Positions 6,664 to 15,328 of a stretch of DNA of 34,368 nt are shown here, one piece after another. Source of the stretch: Pseudomonadota bacterium (GTDB lineage: Bacteria > Myxococcota_A > UBA9042 > GCA-2863065); NCBI GenBank assembly GCA_005776585.1, contig SXOX01000203.1:1-34368 (forward strand), written 5' to 3'. Positions within the stretch are counted from its first letter, which is position 1. Every line of letters starts with the position of its first letter. The notes beneath the pieces were generated by a model. That model was not told the origin of the DNA and did no database searches. It saw only the letters and a program-made list of their open reading frames with translations. Both the position numbers and the translations under genes were made by a program.

Positions 6664-8595
6664 ATGCGGAATCTCCTCGCGGTCTGCGTCGTCCTCTCGG
6701 CGGAGACAGCCGCCGCCTACAGCATCTCCCGTACGGCGCAGGGCGCGGTGGTGCGCTGGCCGTCGGTCCCTGTGGCCTACTACCTCGACTCCGCGGGCTC
6801 GGGTGACGTCCCAGACGGCTCGGACGTGGGCGCTGTGCAGCAGAGCTTTGCGGACTGGACCAACGTGGCGTGCTCCAAGCTCGCGTTCAAGCACCTCGGC
6901 AGCAAGGCGACCTCCAACCTCACAGCGGTCGGCGGGAGCCCCGACGGCAAGAACGTCCTCGGCTGGATCCAGTCCAACCAATGGCAATACGGCGGCTATG
7001 TCCTCGGAGTCACCGCGCCCATCTTCTACGAGGACGGGACCATCATCGAGGCCGACATCGCCTTCAACGGCTACCTCCAGAAGTGGACCACGGTCGGCCA
7101 GTTCGGCCGGGTCGACGTGAAGTCCGTCGCGCTGCACGAGATCGGGCACTTCTTCGGCCTGCAGCACGTGCTGGACGGCAACGAGCTCCAGCAGCCCCCC
7201 ACGATGGCGCCCGCCGTCGATCCCGAGGGCAAGTCCGCCACGCTCGAGGCCGACGACATGAACGCCGCGTGCTACCTCTACCCGGAGGGCAGCAAGTTCA
7301 CGTGCCAGGGCGACGGGCAATGCCCGTACTTCGTCGAGGACGATCCGCAGACGGGCCAGGAGTACTACAGCGGCAAGCTCAACTGTAACTCCGGAGTCTG
7401 CTCCACGGGCGGTGGCGGGACGCCCGTGAGCGGCGGCCAGCTCGGCGATACGTGCAGCACCAACGAGGACTGCGGGAGCCCCAACTACTGCCAGCCGGTG
7501 CAGGGCGCGGCGTACTGCGCGGCGTTCTGTACGCCGCAGCAGGCAGGCTGCCCCTCGGGATTCGCGTGCTACCCGTACGTCGATGGCAGCGGCGGGGCGT
7601 GCCTCTCGACCGGCCTCGGCGGGAGCAAGAAGGCGAACGGGGACACGTGCCAGTCGAACACGGCGTGCGAGTCCAAGAACTGCGTCGCCGATCCCACGGG
7701 AGGCAAGGCGTGCCGAAAGGCGTGTCAGGGCGCCGGCGAGTGTACCGCGGGCGAGGGCTGCTATGTCGCGCCGGGCTTCGCGTTGGGTGGCTGTGTCCCC
7801 GCGTCGATGATCCCGTCGACCAAGCTCTCCACTGGGGACCCGTGCAACGCGGCCTCGGACTGCGACAGCGCCGTCTGCTGGCCGACGACCAGCTTCCCGC
7901 GCTTCTGCCGCGACTCCTGTGCCGCGCCCGGAACGGCGTGTGGCACCGGGATGATCTGCCAGGCGGGCGGGCCGACCGGTGGCGTGTGCGTCGAGCAAGC
8001 GACCCCGCCGACGGTGAAGGGCGTGGGCGCCACCTGCGCGGGGGCCGCGGAGTGCACGACGGCGCTCTGCATCGACGGCCGCTGCCGCGAGTCGTGCAAC
8101 GTCGCCAAGCCGACGTGCAGCCAGGAGTCATTGGCCTGTTTCCGCTTCTCGCCCGACGAGCTCTCGGGTGCGTGCCTCGAGCGCGGCCCGGGCGGGCTCG
8201 GCGCAGCGTGCACCGTCGATCGTGACTGCAGCTTTGGCTTCTGCGCGGTCGGCGCGACCGGCGGCACCAAGATGTGCCTGCTCGCCTGCTCGCAGAAGGC
8301 GGAATCGTGCCCGGATGGCAGCTTCTGTGTCGCGCTCAACGGCCTCGAGGTCCTCGGCGCGTGCTACGTGCAGGCCGGCGGCTCCGGCGGCGGCTCCGGA
8401 GGGGACGCGTCCGCGGGTGTCGGAGCCGGAGGCGGTACCGGCGCGTCGGTAGACGCCAGCGGCGGAACGACCAAGAGCGGCATCGGCACCGGCGGCGGCG
8501 TCGCGGGCTGCCGGGCTGCGCCACGTCCGACGGCGTCGGTCCTGGCGCTCGCCCTGCTCGGCGTGATGGTGCTGGCCCGTCGCCGGCGAGGCTAG
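6664..8595 (+). CDS. matrixin-like secreted zinc metalloprotease with Cys-rich repeats and a MYXO-CTERM-type tail
   Basis: A 643-residue exported protein. A short signal peptide (1-18) is followed by an M10-type metalloprotease domain (about 20-205) with the zinc motif H158-E-I-G-H162-F-F-G-L-Q-H168 and a Met-turn-like PPTMAPAVDP downstream. Residues 210-560 form several cysteine-rich units (C-x-x-x-x-D-C-x-S-x-x-C types such as CSTNEDCGSPNYC, CQSNTACESKNC, CNAASDCDSAVC and CTVDRDCSFGFC). A Gly/Ser-rich linker (about 570-610) leads to the C-terminus with Gly-Cys, a hydrophobic helix (VLALALLGVMVLA) and Arg-Arg-Arg-Arg-Gly. This is the MYXO-CTERM layout, processed by a dedicated myxosortase and used to place proteins on the cell surface. 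The likely role is surface proteolysis. There is no obvious propeptide with a cysteine switch. Confidence 0.88.
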   Translation: MRNLLAVCVVLSAETAAAYSISRTAQGAVVRWPSVPVAYYLDSAGSGDVPDGSDVGAVQQSFADWTNVACSKLAFKHLGSKATSNLTAVGGSPDGKNVLGWIQSNQWQYGGYVLGVTAPIFYEDGTIIEADIAFNGYLQKWTTVGQFGRVDVKSVALHEIGHFFGLQHVLDGNELQQPPTMAPAVDPEGKSATLEADDMNAACYLYPEGSKFTCQGDGQCPYFVEDDPQTGQEYYSGKLNCNSGVCSTGGGGTPVSGGQLGDTCSTNEDCGSPNYCQPVQGAAYCAAFCTPQQAGCPSGFACYPYVDGSGGACLSTGLGGSKKANGDTCQSNTACESKNCVADPTGGKACRKACQGAGECTAGEGCYVAPGFALGGCVPASMIPSTKLSTGDPCNAASDCDSAVCWPTTSFPRFCRDSCAAPGTACGTGMICQAGGPTGGVCVEQATPPTVKGVGATCAGAAECTTALCIDGRCRESCNVAKPTCSQESLACFRFSPDELSGACLERGPGGLGAACTVDRDCSFGFCAVGATGGTKMCLLACSQKAESCPDGSFCVALNGLEVLGACYVQAGGSGGGSGGDASAGVGAGGGTGASVDASGGTTKSGIGTGGGVAGCRAAPRPTASVLALALLGVMVLARRRRG

Positions 8596-8631
8596 CTTGC
8601 CGCTGAGCGACGGTTGCGCTACACGCGCGGC

Positions 8632-9654
8632 ATGTCGCTCACGCCGTCTCACGTCGACAATCTCGTGCGCTGGGCCCCCGATCAGGTCGCGGGCGCCTAT
8701 GAGAGCCACTTCATCAAAGTGAACCTGGTCGCCGAGCGCGTCGCGTTCTGGTGGAAGTTCACGGTCCTGCAGCCCATCGGAGCGGCCGCGCGGTTCGAGG
8801 TGTGGGCCATCGCCTTCGATCTCGCCGACCCGTCCCGGACGTGCGCCGCCAAGCAGGCCTTCGGCGCCGAGGCTGCGACCATCGATCGCGACGTGTTGCG
8901 ATGCCGCTATGGCGCCAACCTGCTCGAGCACGGGGCGTCTTCGGGGAGCCTCGATAGCCCGCGCGGACCCATCACCTGGGATCTGCGATGGTCGCCACCG
9001 GTCGAGGGGCTGCGACACTTCCCGTCCGAGGTCATGTACCGCGCGTCCATCCCGAAGACGAAGCTGAACAGCCCCACGGTCGATGGCCGCTTCGACGGCA
9101 CCGTCAGCGTCGGTGGCCTGAGCTACACGCTCCACCAGACCCCGGGGATGCAAGGCCACAACTGGGGCACCAAGCACGCCGACGCCTGGGTGTGGGTGCA
9201 CGCGAACGTGCTGCACGGTGGCGGTGCCGGCGCGTGGTTCGAGGCGGTCTCGTCTCGGGTCAAGCTCGGCCCGTTCACGACACCGCAGCTCACGATCGTC
9301 GCGCTCAACGATGGCGCCGACGATCCGCTCCTCATCAACGGCCCCGTGGCGATGGCGCGTGCGGAGAGCCACATGGACGGCCTGCGGTGGCGGTTTCGCT
9401 CAGGTGACGGGAGTCGCAGCGTGGAGGGCGTGTTCCATGCGCCCGCCGAGCGCTTCGTCGGCGTGGACTACCACGATCCCGACGGCACCGTGACGCACTG
9501 CCTCAACTCCAAGATCGCCGACGGCGAGCTGCGTGTGCTCCACCGCGACCGCGGCATCTGGCGGCTGCGGCGTACGCTGGAGGCGACCGCCTCTGCGGCG
9601 CTGGAGATTGGCACCAAGGGCGATCCCATGGGCGTGCGACTTCATCTGACGTGA
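8632..9654 (+). CDS. lipocalin-like protein (CrtC/AttH/tocopherol-cyclase type), function unknown
   Basis: A 340-residue soluble protein without a signal peptide. It looks rich in beta strands and contains the segment GMQGHNWGTKHADAWVWVHAN (173 onward in part), which resembles the D/G-H-x-W-G...W-x-W motif of the two-barrel lipocalin-like family that holds hydroxyneurosporene hydratase CrtC, AttH and tocopherol cyclase. Members act on, or bind, lipophilic molecules; the similarity here is by eye and faint. ATG 8632 (MSLTPSHVDN) was preferred; a TTG at 8614 is in frame. The stop TGA overlaps the GTG of the cysteine desulfurase (GTGA at 9651-9654), so the two are translationally coupled. Confidence 0.55.
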   Translation: MSLTPSHVDNLVRWAPDQVAGAYESHFIKVNLVAERVAFWWKFTVLQPIGAAARFEVWAIAFDLADPSRTCAAKQAFGAEAATIDRDVLRCRYGANLLEHGASSGSLDSPRGPITWDLRWSPPVEGLRHFPSEVMYRASIPKTKLNSPTVDGRFDGTVSVGGLSYTLHQTPGMQGHNWGTKHADAWVWVHANVLHGGGAGAWFEAVSSRVKLGPFTTPQLTIVALNDGADDPLLINGPVAMARAESHMDGLRWRFRSGDGSRSVEGVFHAPAERFVGVDYHDPDGTVTHCLNSKIADGELRVLHRDRGIWRLRRTLEATASAALEIGTKGDPMGVRLHLT

Positions 9655-10841
9655 GCGCCGGCCCCGCACGGATCTACGCGGACTGGAACGCCACGGCGCC
9701 GCTCGCGGTCGAGGTCCGGGACGCGATGTCTGAGGCGCTGGACGGTCCGTTCGGCAACCCGTCGAGCGCGCACGCGGAGGGACGCCGGGCACGCGATGTG
9801 CTCAGCGCGGCTCGCCGCGACGTCGCACGCTGGCTTGGTGCGCGGCCTTCGGAGGTCGTGTTCACGTCGGGCGCGACCGAGGCGCTCAATCACGCCATCA
9901 CGGTCCTGGGCTCCGGTCACGCCGTGGCCACCGCGGTCGAGCACAGCGCCGTGCTCGAGCCCATACGCGCTATGGAGCGCGCCCGTCGCCTGGCGCTGAC
10001 GCTCGTCCCGGTCGATGACCGTGGGAGCCTCGATCCCGAGCAGGTCGCGACAGCGCTGCGGCCTGAGACGACGCTCGTGGCCGTGATGCGCGCCAACAAC
10101 GAGACCGGCAACCTCTACGACACGCTCGCCGTCGCCCAGATCCTGCGGCAGCGCGCGCCGAGGGCGACGCTCCTGGTCGACGCGACCCAGGCCGTCGGAC
10201 GCATCGAGACCTCGCTCGACGGGCTCGGAGCGGACGTCGTGGCCGTGAGCGCGCACAAGATCGGTGGCCCGAAGGGCGTCGGTGCCCTCGTGGCCCGCGG
10301 TCGCCCGCTGGATCCGTTGCTGCGCGGCGGACTGCAGGAGTCCGGGCGCCGTGCCGGGACGGAGAACCTGCTCGGAATCGTCGGCCTTGCGGCAGCGGCG
10401 CGGCTCGCCCCGTGCGTCGAGCACCTGGTCGCGTTGGGCCAGCTCCTGCGTCGGGAGCTCGACGCCGCAGTGCCGGGGCTCATCGTCCACGGGGAGCCCG
10501 ACGCGTCGGCACGCCTGCCGCAGACGACGTCCGTTCGATTTCCGGGCTTCGACGCCGACAGCCTGCTCATCCGCCTCGACGCTCTCGGCGTGCAGCTCTC
10601 CGCGGGCTCCGCCTGTACGTCGCAGACCCGAGCCCCCTCGCATGTGCTCAGCGCGCTGGGCCTCTCGCCGGAGGCCGCGTTCGAGACGGTGCGCATCAGC
10701 CTCGGTCGGACGACGTCTCCAGAGGAGGTCTACGAGCTCGTCGCGCGCATCGCACGGGCGGTGCAGCTCGAGCGCGAGGCCGTCGTTGCGCACCGTCCGA
10801 AGTCGTTAACTTCCGCGCAAAGGTCCCGTTCCACCAAGTGA
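9651..10841 (+). CDS. cysteine desulfurase, NifS/IscS family
   Basis: A PLP enzyme of 396 residues that removes sulfur from L-cysteine as an enzyme-bound persulfide, for iron-sulfur clusters, thiolated tRNA or, in some members, selenium delivery. Signatures: IYADWNATAPL at the N-terminus, FGNPSSAHAEGRRAR, FTSGATEALNHAI, ANNETGN, the PLP lysine Lys203 in SAHKIGGPKGVGAL, and the mobile active-site loop with Cys322 in SAGSACTSQTRAPSHVL. The long Cys loop is of the IscS/NifS type (group I). It begins at a GTG that overlaps the stop of the lipocalin-like gene. No scaffold protein (IscU) or ferredoxin lies next to it, so which sulfur pathway it serves is open. Confidence 0.92.
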   Translation: MSAGPARIYADWNATAPLAVEVRDAMSEALDGPFGNPSSAHAEGRRARDVLSAARRDVARWLGARPSEVVFTSGATEALNHAITVLGSGHAVATAVEHSAVLEPIRAMERARRLALTLVPVDDRGSLDPEQVATALRPETTLVAVMRANNETGNLYDTLAVAQILRQRAPRATLLVDATQAVGRIETSLDGLGADVVAVSAHKIGGPKGVGALVARGRPLDPLLRGGLQESGRRAGTENLLGIVGLAAAARLAPCVEHLVALGQLLRRELDAAVPGLIVHGEPDASARLPQTTSVRFPGFDADSLLIRLDALGVQLSAGSACTSQTRAPSHVLSALGLSPEAAFETVRISLGRTTSPEEVYELVARIARAVQLEREAVVAHRPKSLTSAQRSRSTK

Positions 10842-10903
10842 CGTGGCAGCACGGCGCGGCGAGCGACCGCGCGAAGCGACACGACTCGGGAAGGACGGAC
10901 ACG

Positions 10904-11638
10904 ATGCGCTACGGGATCTTCAGCGACACTCACGGCAACTCCGACGCGCTGATGCGCTGCCTCGACGCGCTGGAGAGCGCGGGTGTCGATCGCCTCGTGT
11001 GCCTCGGCGATACGGTGGGCTACGGCGCCGAGCCGAACGAGTGCTGTGACGTGGTGCGCAACGTCGCCGACGTCGCAGTCCTCGGCAACCACGACGCCAT
11101 GGCCGTCGGGCTCTTGTCGCTCGATCACTGCCATGCGCAGGCCCAGCACGCGCTCGAGTACGCGGCGGCCCGCATCACGCCGGAGAACCGGAGCTGGATC
11201 CGCGGATTGGAGTACCGCGTCACTGAAGGGAACGTGTGCTTCTGCCACGGCTCGCCGCTGGGCGCCGAGGACGACTTCGACTACGTCTTCACGCTGGAGA
11301 AGGCGGCCGCGCTGACCGGCGCGTTCGACTCGCTCAACGACGTGACCTTCGTCGGCCACTCGCACCTCACGACGTCCTACCTCATCACGCCACGCCTCTC
11401 GCTCCAGGTCTGCGCGCCCCGATTTCGGCTGCGCCCGGGCGTGAAGTACGTGTTCAACGTGGGCAGCGTCGGACAGCCGCGGGACCGCGACACGCGCTCG
11501 TGCGTGGTGGTCTACGACACGGAGCAGTCCACCGTGAGCTACCTGCGCGTCGAGTACGACGTCGAGGCCGCAGCCTCGAAGATCTACGCCGCGGACCTCC
11601 CGCCCGCCTTCGCTCAGCGCCTCTACCACGGGGTCTGA
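10904..11638 (+). CDS. calcineurin-like metallophosphoesterase (YfcE/DR1281-type)
   Basis: A 244-residue phosphoesterase of the dinuclear-metal superfamily. All five motif blocks are visible: D8-x-H10 in FSDTHGNSDAL, G-D36 in LGDTVGYGAEPNE, G-N62-H63-D64, the H in CFCHGSPLG, and G-H-x-H in FVGHSHLT. The GYGxxPNEC stretch after the second motif is typical of a bacterial subgroup of protein/phosphodiesterase-like enzymes whose substrates are mostly unknown. No signal peptide. ATG 10904 is preceded by GGGAAGGAC about 10 bases upstream, and the 62-base gap after the cysteine desulfurase leaves room for either a promoter or read-through. lipB follows after 20 bases. Confidence 0.88.
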   Translation: MRYGIFSDTHGNSDALMRCLDALESAGVDRLVCLGDTVGYGAEPNECCDVVRNVADVAVLGNHDAMAVGLLSLDHCHAQAQHALEYAAARITPENRSWIRGLEYRVTEGNVCFCHGSPLGAEDDFDYVFTLEKAAALTGAFDSLNDVTFVGHSHLTTSYLITPRLSLQVCAPRFRLRPGVKYVFNVGSVGQPRDRDTRSCVVVYDTEQSTVSYLRVEYDVEAAASKIYAADLPPAFAQRLYHGV

Positions 11639-11658
11639 GACCGTGTAGCCTATCGGGC

Positions 11659-12357
11659 GTGGTCGCCTTCTACGAGCTGGACGAGGTTGCCTACGCCGAC
11701 GCCGAGCGCATGCAGCACGCCCTGCGCGATGCGGTCCTGGCCGGGTCACACCCCGGTGGCGTCCTCTTGCTCACCCACCCCCCGACGATCACGCTCGGTC
11801 GGCACGCCAAACCAGAGCACGTGCTCCTGTCGACCGAGGCGCTGCGCGCGCGCGGCTGCACCCTCGAGGCGACCGACCGCGGTGGGGACGTGACGTGGCA
11901 CGGTCCCGGCCAGCTCGTGGGCTACCCCGTCTTGCCCATCGCCCGAATGGGGCTTGGCGTCCGCACGTTCGTCGAACGACTCGCCGAGGCGCTCGCGCGG
12001 GTCCTGGCGTCGCTCGGCATCACCGCGGAGTGGCGACAGGACACGCCGGGGCTCTTCGTGGACGGGCGTAAGATCACGGCGTTCGGCCTCCGCGTCCACC
12101 ATGGAGTGACGACGCACGGATTTGCACTCAACGTCGCGCCGGACCTCTCGTGGTACGCGCACCTCGTCCCATGCGGCCTCGTGGGCGTAGGGGTCACCTC
12201 CATCGAGCGCGAGGTCGGCCTCGCGCCCGCGTGGCCTGGGCTCCGAGCCGCGCTCATCGACGCCCTCTGCGACGTGCTGCACCTCCAGCACACACCGGAC
12301 GACGCGCCGTGGGAGGCGCACGACGCGTTTCTTCGCGCCGGGCCGGGGTCGGGGTAG
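11659..12357 (+). CDS. lipB: octanoyl-[acyl-carrier-protein]:protein N-octanoyltransferase LipB
   Basis: Transfers the octanoyl group made by fatty acid synthesis from ACP to the lipoyl domains of enzymes such as pyruvate dehydrogenase and GcvH, the first step of lipoate assembly. The 232-residue product carries TLGRHAKPEHVL, the signature RGGDVTWHGPGQLVGYP, the substrate-positioning lysine Lys138 in DGRKITAFGLRVHHGVTTHG, and the nucleophile Cys172 in VPCGLVGVGVTSI; the spacing matches well-studied LipB proteins (Lys135/Cys169 in E. coli). It starts at GTG 11659, 20 bases after the metallophosphoesterase. LipA is not in the window. Confidence 0.95.
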   Translation: MVAFYELDEVAYADAERMQHALRDAVLAGSHPGGVLLLTHPPTITLGRHAKPEHVLLSTEALRARGCTLEATDRGGDVTWHGPGQLVGYPVLPIARMGLGVRTFVERLAEALARVLASLGITAEWRQDTPGLFVDGRKITAFGLRVHHGVTTHGFALNVAPDLSWYAHLVPCGLVGVGVTSIEREVGLAPAWPGLRAALIDALCDVLHLQHTPDDAPWEAHDAFLRAGPGSG

Positions 12358-12467
12358 AATACCGGGCGCGATTTTGCGTCCATGTGCCGCGAGGCCCGCT
12401 GGTGTCGCGACACGGTCGACCAGTCCGCGGGCAGAGGGCTCGCCCAAGAGATCCCAGGAGTCGCCCC

Positions 12468-13178
12468 ATGATTCGCTCGTCCTCCCGTTCGACCCTGTTG
12501 GCCATGGCCCTGTCACTGCTCTCCACGTCGGTCGCTGGCGCCGCCGAGGAGCGCGCGCATCCGACGAACTACCCTCATCGTCACGTCGAGCCCGGCTACG
12601 GACCGCCAGCGCAGCCGTCTCCGGTCTACCGACAGGGCAAGTGGCACCCGCGCGGCAGCGTCTACTTTGGCATCGGCGGGCTCGGCAACGTCTTCTTCGA
12701 GCAGCAGACGCAGATCACGCAGGTCTACCGCGGTGGTGGCGGCTTCGAGCTGTTCTTGGGGGCCCGCCTCAACGACTACGTCGCCTTCGAGGCTAGCTGG
12801 CTCGCGGCGTTCCAGCGCACGGCTACCACCAGCACGCAGAACGGCAACGTCTCGCCCATCGGCGCGTCTGTGATGGCGTTGGACGTCAACGCCAAAATCT
12901 ACATCGTTCCGTGGCTCCAGCGGATCGAGCCCTTCGTCCAGTTGGGCGTCGGCGCCTACTTCCTCACGGAGAGCTTCGTTCAGCGCCTCACCGGCTTTGG
13001 CCTCGACGTCGGCCTGGGCGTGGACATCCGCTTCTCGCCGGTCATTGGCATCGGCGTGCGCGCGGTCTACCGCGGCTTTTACGTCGACAACCGCGAGCAG
13101 AGCTACAACAACATCCCGACGCAGGCCGCGTGGCTCAACATGATGACCTTCGAGGGCAACCTGCAGTTCCACTTCTAG
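12468..13178 (+). CDS. outer-membrane beta-barrel protein
   Basis: A 236-residue exported protein with a signal peptide (1-26, ending SVAGA-AEE) followed by a His/Pro-rich stretch (HPTNYPHRHVEPGYGPP) and then amphipathic strands alternating with turns: GSVYFGIGGLGNVF, FELFLGARLNDYVAFEASW, DVNAKIYIVPWL, FVQLGVGAYFL, LDVGLGVDIRFSP and VRAVYRGFYVD. The last residue is Phe (LQFHF), the usual outer-membrane assembly signal. It resembles OmpA-type eight-strand barrels without a peptidoglycan-binding domain. Function unknown. ATG 12468 has AGGAG seven bases upstream. A TAGAAT hexamer overlapping the lipB stop codon (12355-12360) could be its -10 box. Confidence 0.78.
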   Translation: MIRSSSRSTLLAMALSLLSTSVAGAAEERAHPTNYPHRHVEPGYGPPAQPSPVYRQGKWHPRGSVYFGIGGLGNVFFEQQTQITQVYRGGGGFELFLGARLNDYVAFEASWLAAFQRTATTSTQNGNVSPIGASVMALDVNAKIYIVPWLQRIEPFVQLGVGAYFLTESFVQRLTGFGLDVGLGVDIRFSPVIGIGVRAVYRGFYVDNREQSYNNIPTQAAWLNMMTFEGNLQFHF

Positions 13179-13183
13179 GCAGC

Positions 13184-13208
13184 GTCTGCGCCATTTCTAG
13201 GCGCGGAC
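13184..13208 (+). terminator. candidate hairpin terminator after the outer-membrane protein gene
   Basis: GTCTGCGCC (13184-13192) and GGCGCGGAC (13200-13208) form a 9-bp stem with one G-U pair around a 7-base ATTTCTA loop. It begins 6 bases after the stop codon at 13178. The following bases hold only a short TTT, so it would be a weak intrinsic terminator. Confidence 0.45.
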
Positions 13209-13319
13209 TACTCCAGTTTCACGCCATCAGCGATTCTTCCTTGTAAATTCGAGAGCTTCGATTCCAATCGCGCACGGGTGGGTGTAGGCTCTGGTCGAAC
13301 GCTGGCACCCGGGGGAAGC

Positions 13320-14114
13320 GTGCAGCTCGACATCGTCATCGGCGTGGTCATCCTGCTCTTCGGCTACACGGGCTTCCGCAACGGGCTCATGGGCCAGCTC
13401 GGTCGCTTGGTGGTCGCGCTCATCGCGGCGATCGGCGCCAAATTCCTGGCCGCGCCCGTGAGCAACGCGATCTTGAAGGGAGTCGAGTGGACGCCGTCCA
13501 TGGCCCTGGGCGCGAGCTTCGTCTGCGCGTTCCTCGTCCTGCTCATGGTCGGGCTGTTCGCCCTCGGCGCGCTGATGAAGAGCGATGGCGGGGACGGCAC
13601 CGGTCTCGACACGGGGTTCGGCTCCATCCTCGGCTTGGCGACGGGCGCGCTCGTCTGCTTCTCAATCGTCTGCGGCGGCATTCTGCTCACGCAGCATCTG
13701 GCCGCAAAGAAGCCGGGGCTGGCCGTGCAGTGGCAGAAGTCTCGCGTCGGGCGGTTCGCGCTCACGCACAACTTCGTGGACCCGCAGCCGTTTCCAAACG
13801 CCCGCGTGCTCCTGGCGCTCGTGGGCCGTCCCGATCCCAAGAAACCGTCCAAGAAGCCCACTGCGATTGGGCCCATTCGGGAGAACCCCAAGTGGCAGCC
13901 CATCCTCAAGCGACAGGAGCTCGTCGCGGCGTTGGAGCGCGGGGACTGGAAGATGCTGCGCAAGCAGCCGGAGTTCCTGGACCTGATCACGGACGCGGAG
14001 TTCATCAAGGCCGCCGCGGACTACGAGGCGCCGCACCACAAGATCGAGGCCGAGGTCCCCGAGGATCGGTTCAACGAGCTCAAGGGTAACGCGGACCGCC
14101 CCGCCGGTTCCTAG
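13320..14114 (+). CDS. CvpA-family integral membrane protein
   Basis: A 264-residue protein whose N-terminal 135 residues hold four hydrophobic segments (about 2-18, 27-48, 63-84 and 100-125) with the CvpA pattern QLDIVIGVVILLFGYTGFRNGLM, GQLGRLVVALIAAIGAKFLA and the later FGSILGLATGALVCFSIV. CvpA proteins are envelope proteins linked to bile-salt resistance and, in E. coli, colicin V production. The C-terminal half is hydrophilic (GRPDPKKPSKKP, WQPILKRQELVAALERGDW) and longer than in the E. coli protein. GTG 13320 was chosen because a GGGGGAAG precedes it and it brings the first membrane segment to the N-terminus; the open frame extends to 13278. It converges on comF. Confidence 0.75.
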   Translation: MQLDIVIGVVILLFGYTGFRNGLMGQLGRLVVALIAAIGAKFLAAPVSNAILKGVEWTPSMALGASFVCAFLVLLMVGLFALGALMKSDGGDGTGLDTGFGSILGLATGALVCFSIVCGGILLTQHLAAKKPGLAVQWQKSRVGRFALTHNFVDPQPFPNARVLLALVGRPDPKKPSKKPTAIGPIRENPKWQPILKRQELVAALERGDWKMLRKQPEFLDLITDAEFIKAAADYEAPHHKIEAEVPEDRFNELKGNADRPAGS

Positions 14115-14162
14115 GATCGCGCGACAGCCCGCCCGCAACGGACTCCACGGCCACCACACGCA

Positions 14163-14861
14163 TTACACGTCCCGCGTCATCGAGAACAGGTCGACGCGCG
14201 CGGCTCCCGCAGCCCGCAGGACCTGGGCACACTCGCGCGCGGTGGCACCCGTCGTCACGACGTCGTCGACCAGCAGCACGGCACGCCCATGAACGACCTC
14301 GGGGTCGGCGACCGAGAACGCGCCGTGGACATTGGCGCGGCGCGCGGCAGCGGAGAGGCCGACCTGCGCCGAGGTGACCCGGGTGCGCTCCAGGGCGTCC
14401 CATGCGACGGTGACCTTCAAGCGGCGCGCGACGTGGCGCGCCAAGAGGCCGGCTTGGTTGTAGCCGCGCTCGGCGAGGCGATGTCCATGCAGCGGAATCG
14501 GGAGCACGCGCTCGACGTCGGTGTGCAGTTGGAGGTCGGCCAGGTCCACGAGCCGACGCGCCAGCTCGGTTCGCCCTCCGTACTTCAAGCCCACGATGGC
14601 GTCGCGAGCGGCACCTCCGTGCTCGAAGGCCCACGTCACGCGTGTAAACGGCGACGGCTCCAGCAGGCACGGCCCACACGGACCCGTGGGGCTGAGCGCC
14701 TCTGAAGCGGGCCGTCCACAGCGCAGGCAGCTCGCGCCCCGCGGCAAGAGCGTGACGGCACAGGGGGTGCAGAACGCGCGCCCGTGGGACAGGAGCTCCT
14801 TGCAGCCGAGGCAGCGCGGAGGCAGCGCCAAGTCGAGCAATCGCGAGGGGAGGCCGAGCAT
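14163..14861 (-). CDS. comF: ComF-family amidophosphoribosyltransferase-like protein
   Basis: A 232-residue protein with an N-terminal zinc ribbon made of paired cysteines (PPRCLGCKELL, FCTPC, CLRCGRP, CGPCLL) and a C-terminal type I phosphoribosyltransferase domain with the PRPP loop VLLVDDVVTTGATARECAQVL. The segment LPIPLHGHRLAERGYNQAGLLAR is the family hallmark. ComF proteins (ComFC/GntX) are needed for DNA uptake in naturally competent bacteria, probably in processing incoming single strands. It is the last gene of a leftward run, 40 bases after rlmH. No comE or comA gene is nearby, so competence is not shown by context. Confidence 0.92.
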   Translation of the reverse strand: MLGLPSRLLDLALPPRCLGCKELLSHGRAFCTPCAVTLLPRGASCLRCGRPASEALSPTGPCGPCLLEPSPFTRVTWAFEHGGAARDAIVGLKYGGRTELARRLVDLADLQLHTDVERVLPIPLHGHRLAERGYNQAGLLARHVARRLKVTVAWDALERTRVTSAQVGLSAAARRANVHGAFSVADPEVVHGRAVLLVDDVVTTGATARECAQVLRAAGAARVDLFSMTRDV

Positions 14862-14901
14862 GGCGCCAAGACTAGGGCGCAGCCGGCGACGCGCAAGCGC
14901 T

Positions 14902-15318
14902 CTAGTCGCGATGATATGGCTCGCCGTTCAAGATCGCGGTCGCGCGATAGAGCTGCTCGGCGAGCACGACGAAGACGAGCTGATGCGGCAAGGTGAGCCG
15001 CGAGAGCGAAAGGCGCTCGTGCGCGGCGGCGACCACGGCCGGCGGGAGGCCGTCGGCCTCGCCCACGAGGAACGCGAGGCCTGGGATGCCAGAGCGCCGC
15101 TGCTCGTCGAGCCAACGCGCCAGCTCGACGGAGGTGCGCTCGGGGCCGCGCTCATCGAGAGCGACGACCCGAAAGCGGTCGGGCACCGCCCGCGTGAGGT
15201 CCTTGACGTGCTGCACTTCGAGCGGCAGCCGCGACCGCAGGAGCTTCTGGTAGTACGCGACCCGCTCCTGGAGCGACGGCTCCCGGAGCTTGGCCGGAGA
15301 CAGGATCAGCGCGCGCAG
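14902..15318 (-). CDS. rlmH: 23S rRNA pseudouridine-1915 N3-methyltransferase RlmH (start codon unusual)
   Basis: RlmH uses SAM to methylate pseudouridine 1915 in helix 69 of 23S rRNA on the 70S ribosome. The C-terminal half is clear: VALDERGPERTSVELARWLDEQ, LAFLVGEADGLP, and LSRLTLPHQLVFVVLAEQLYRA with the final GEPYHRD. The first strand LRALILSPAKL aligns with the normal RlmH start, but no ATG, GTG or TTG exists in frame near it. The best start is CTG 15318 (138 residues; the family usually has about 155), 10 bases after the rsfS stop. The nearest in-frame standard starts lie more than 100 bases inside rsfS. The SAM loop reads G-E-A-D-G rather than the common G-G-P-x-G. Confidence 0.82.
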   Translation of the reverse strand: MRALILSPAKLREPSLQERVAYYQKLLRSRLPLEVQHVKDLTRAVPDRFRVVALDERGPERTSVELARWLDEQRRSGIPGLAFLVGEADGLPPAVVAAAHERLSLSRLTLPHQLVFVVLAEQLYRATAILNGEPYHRD

Positions 15319-15328
15319 AGGGCCCGTT

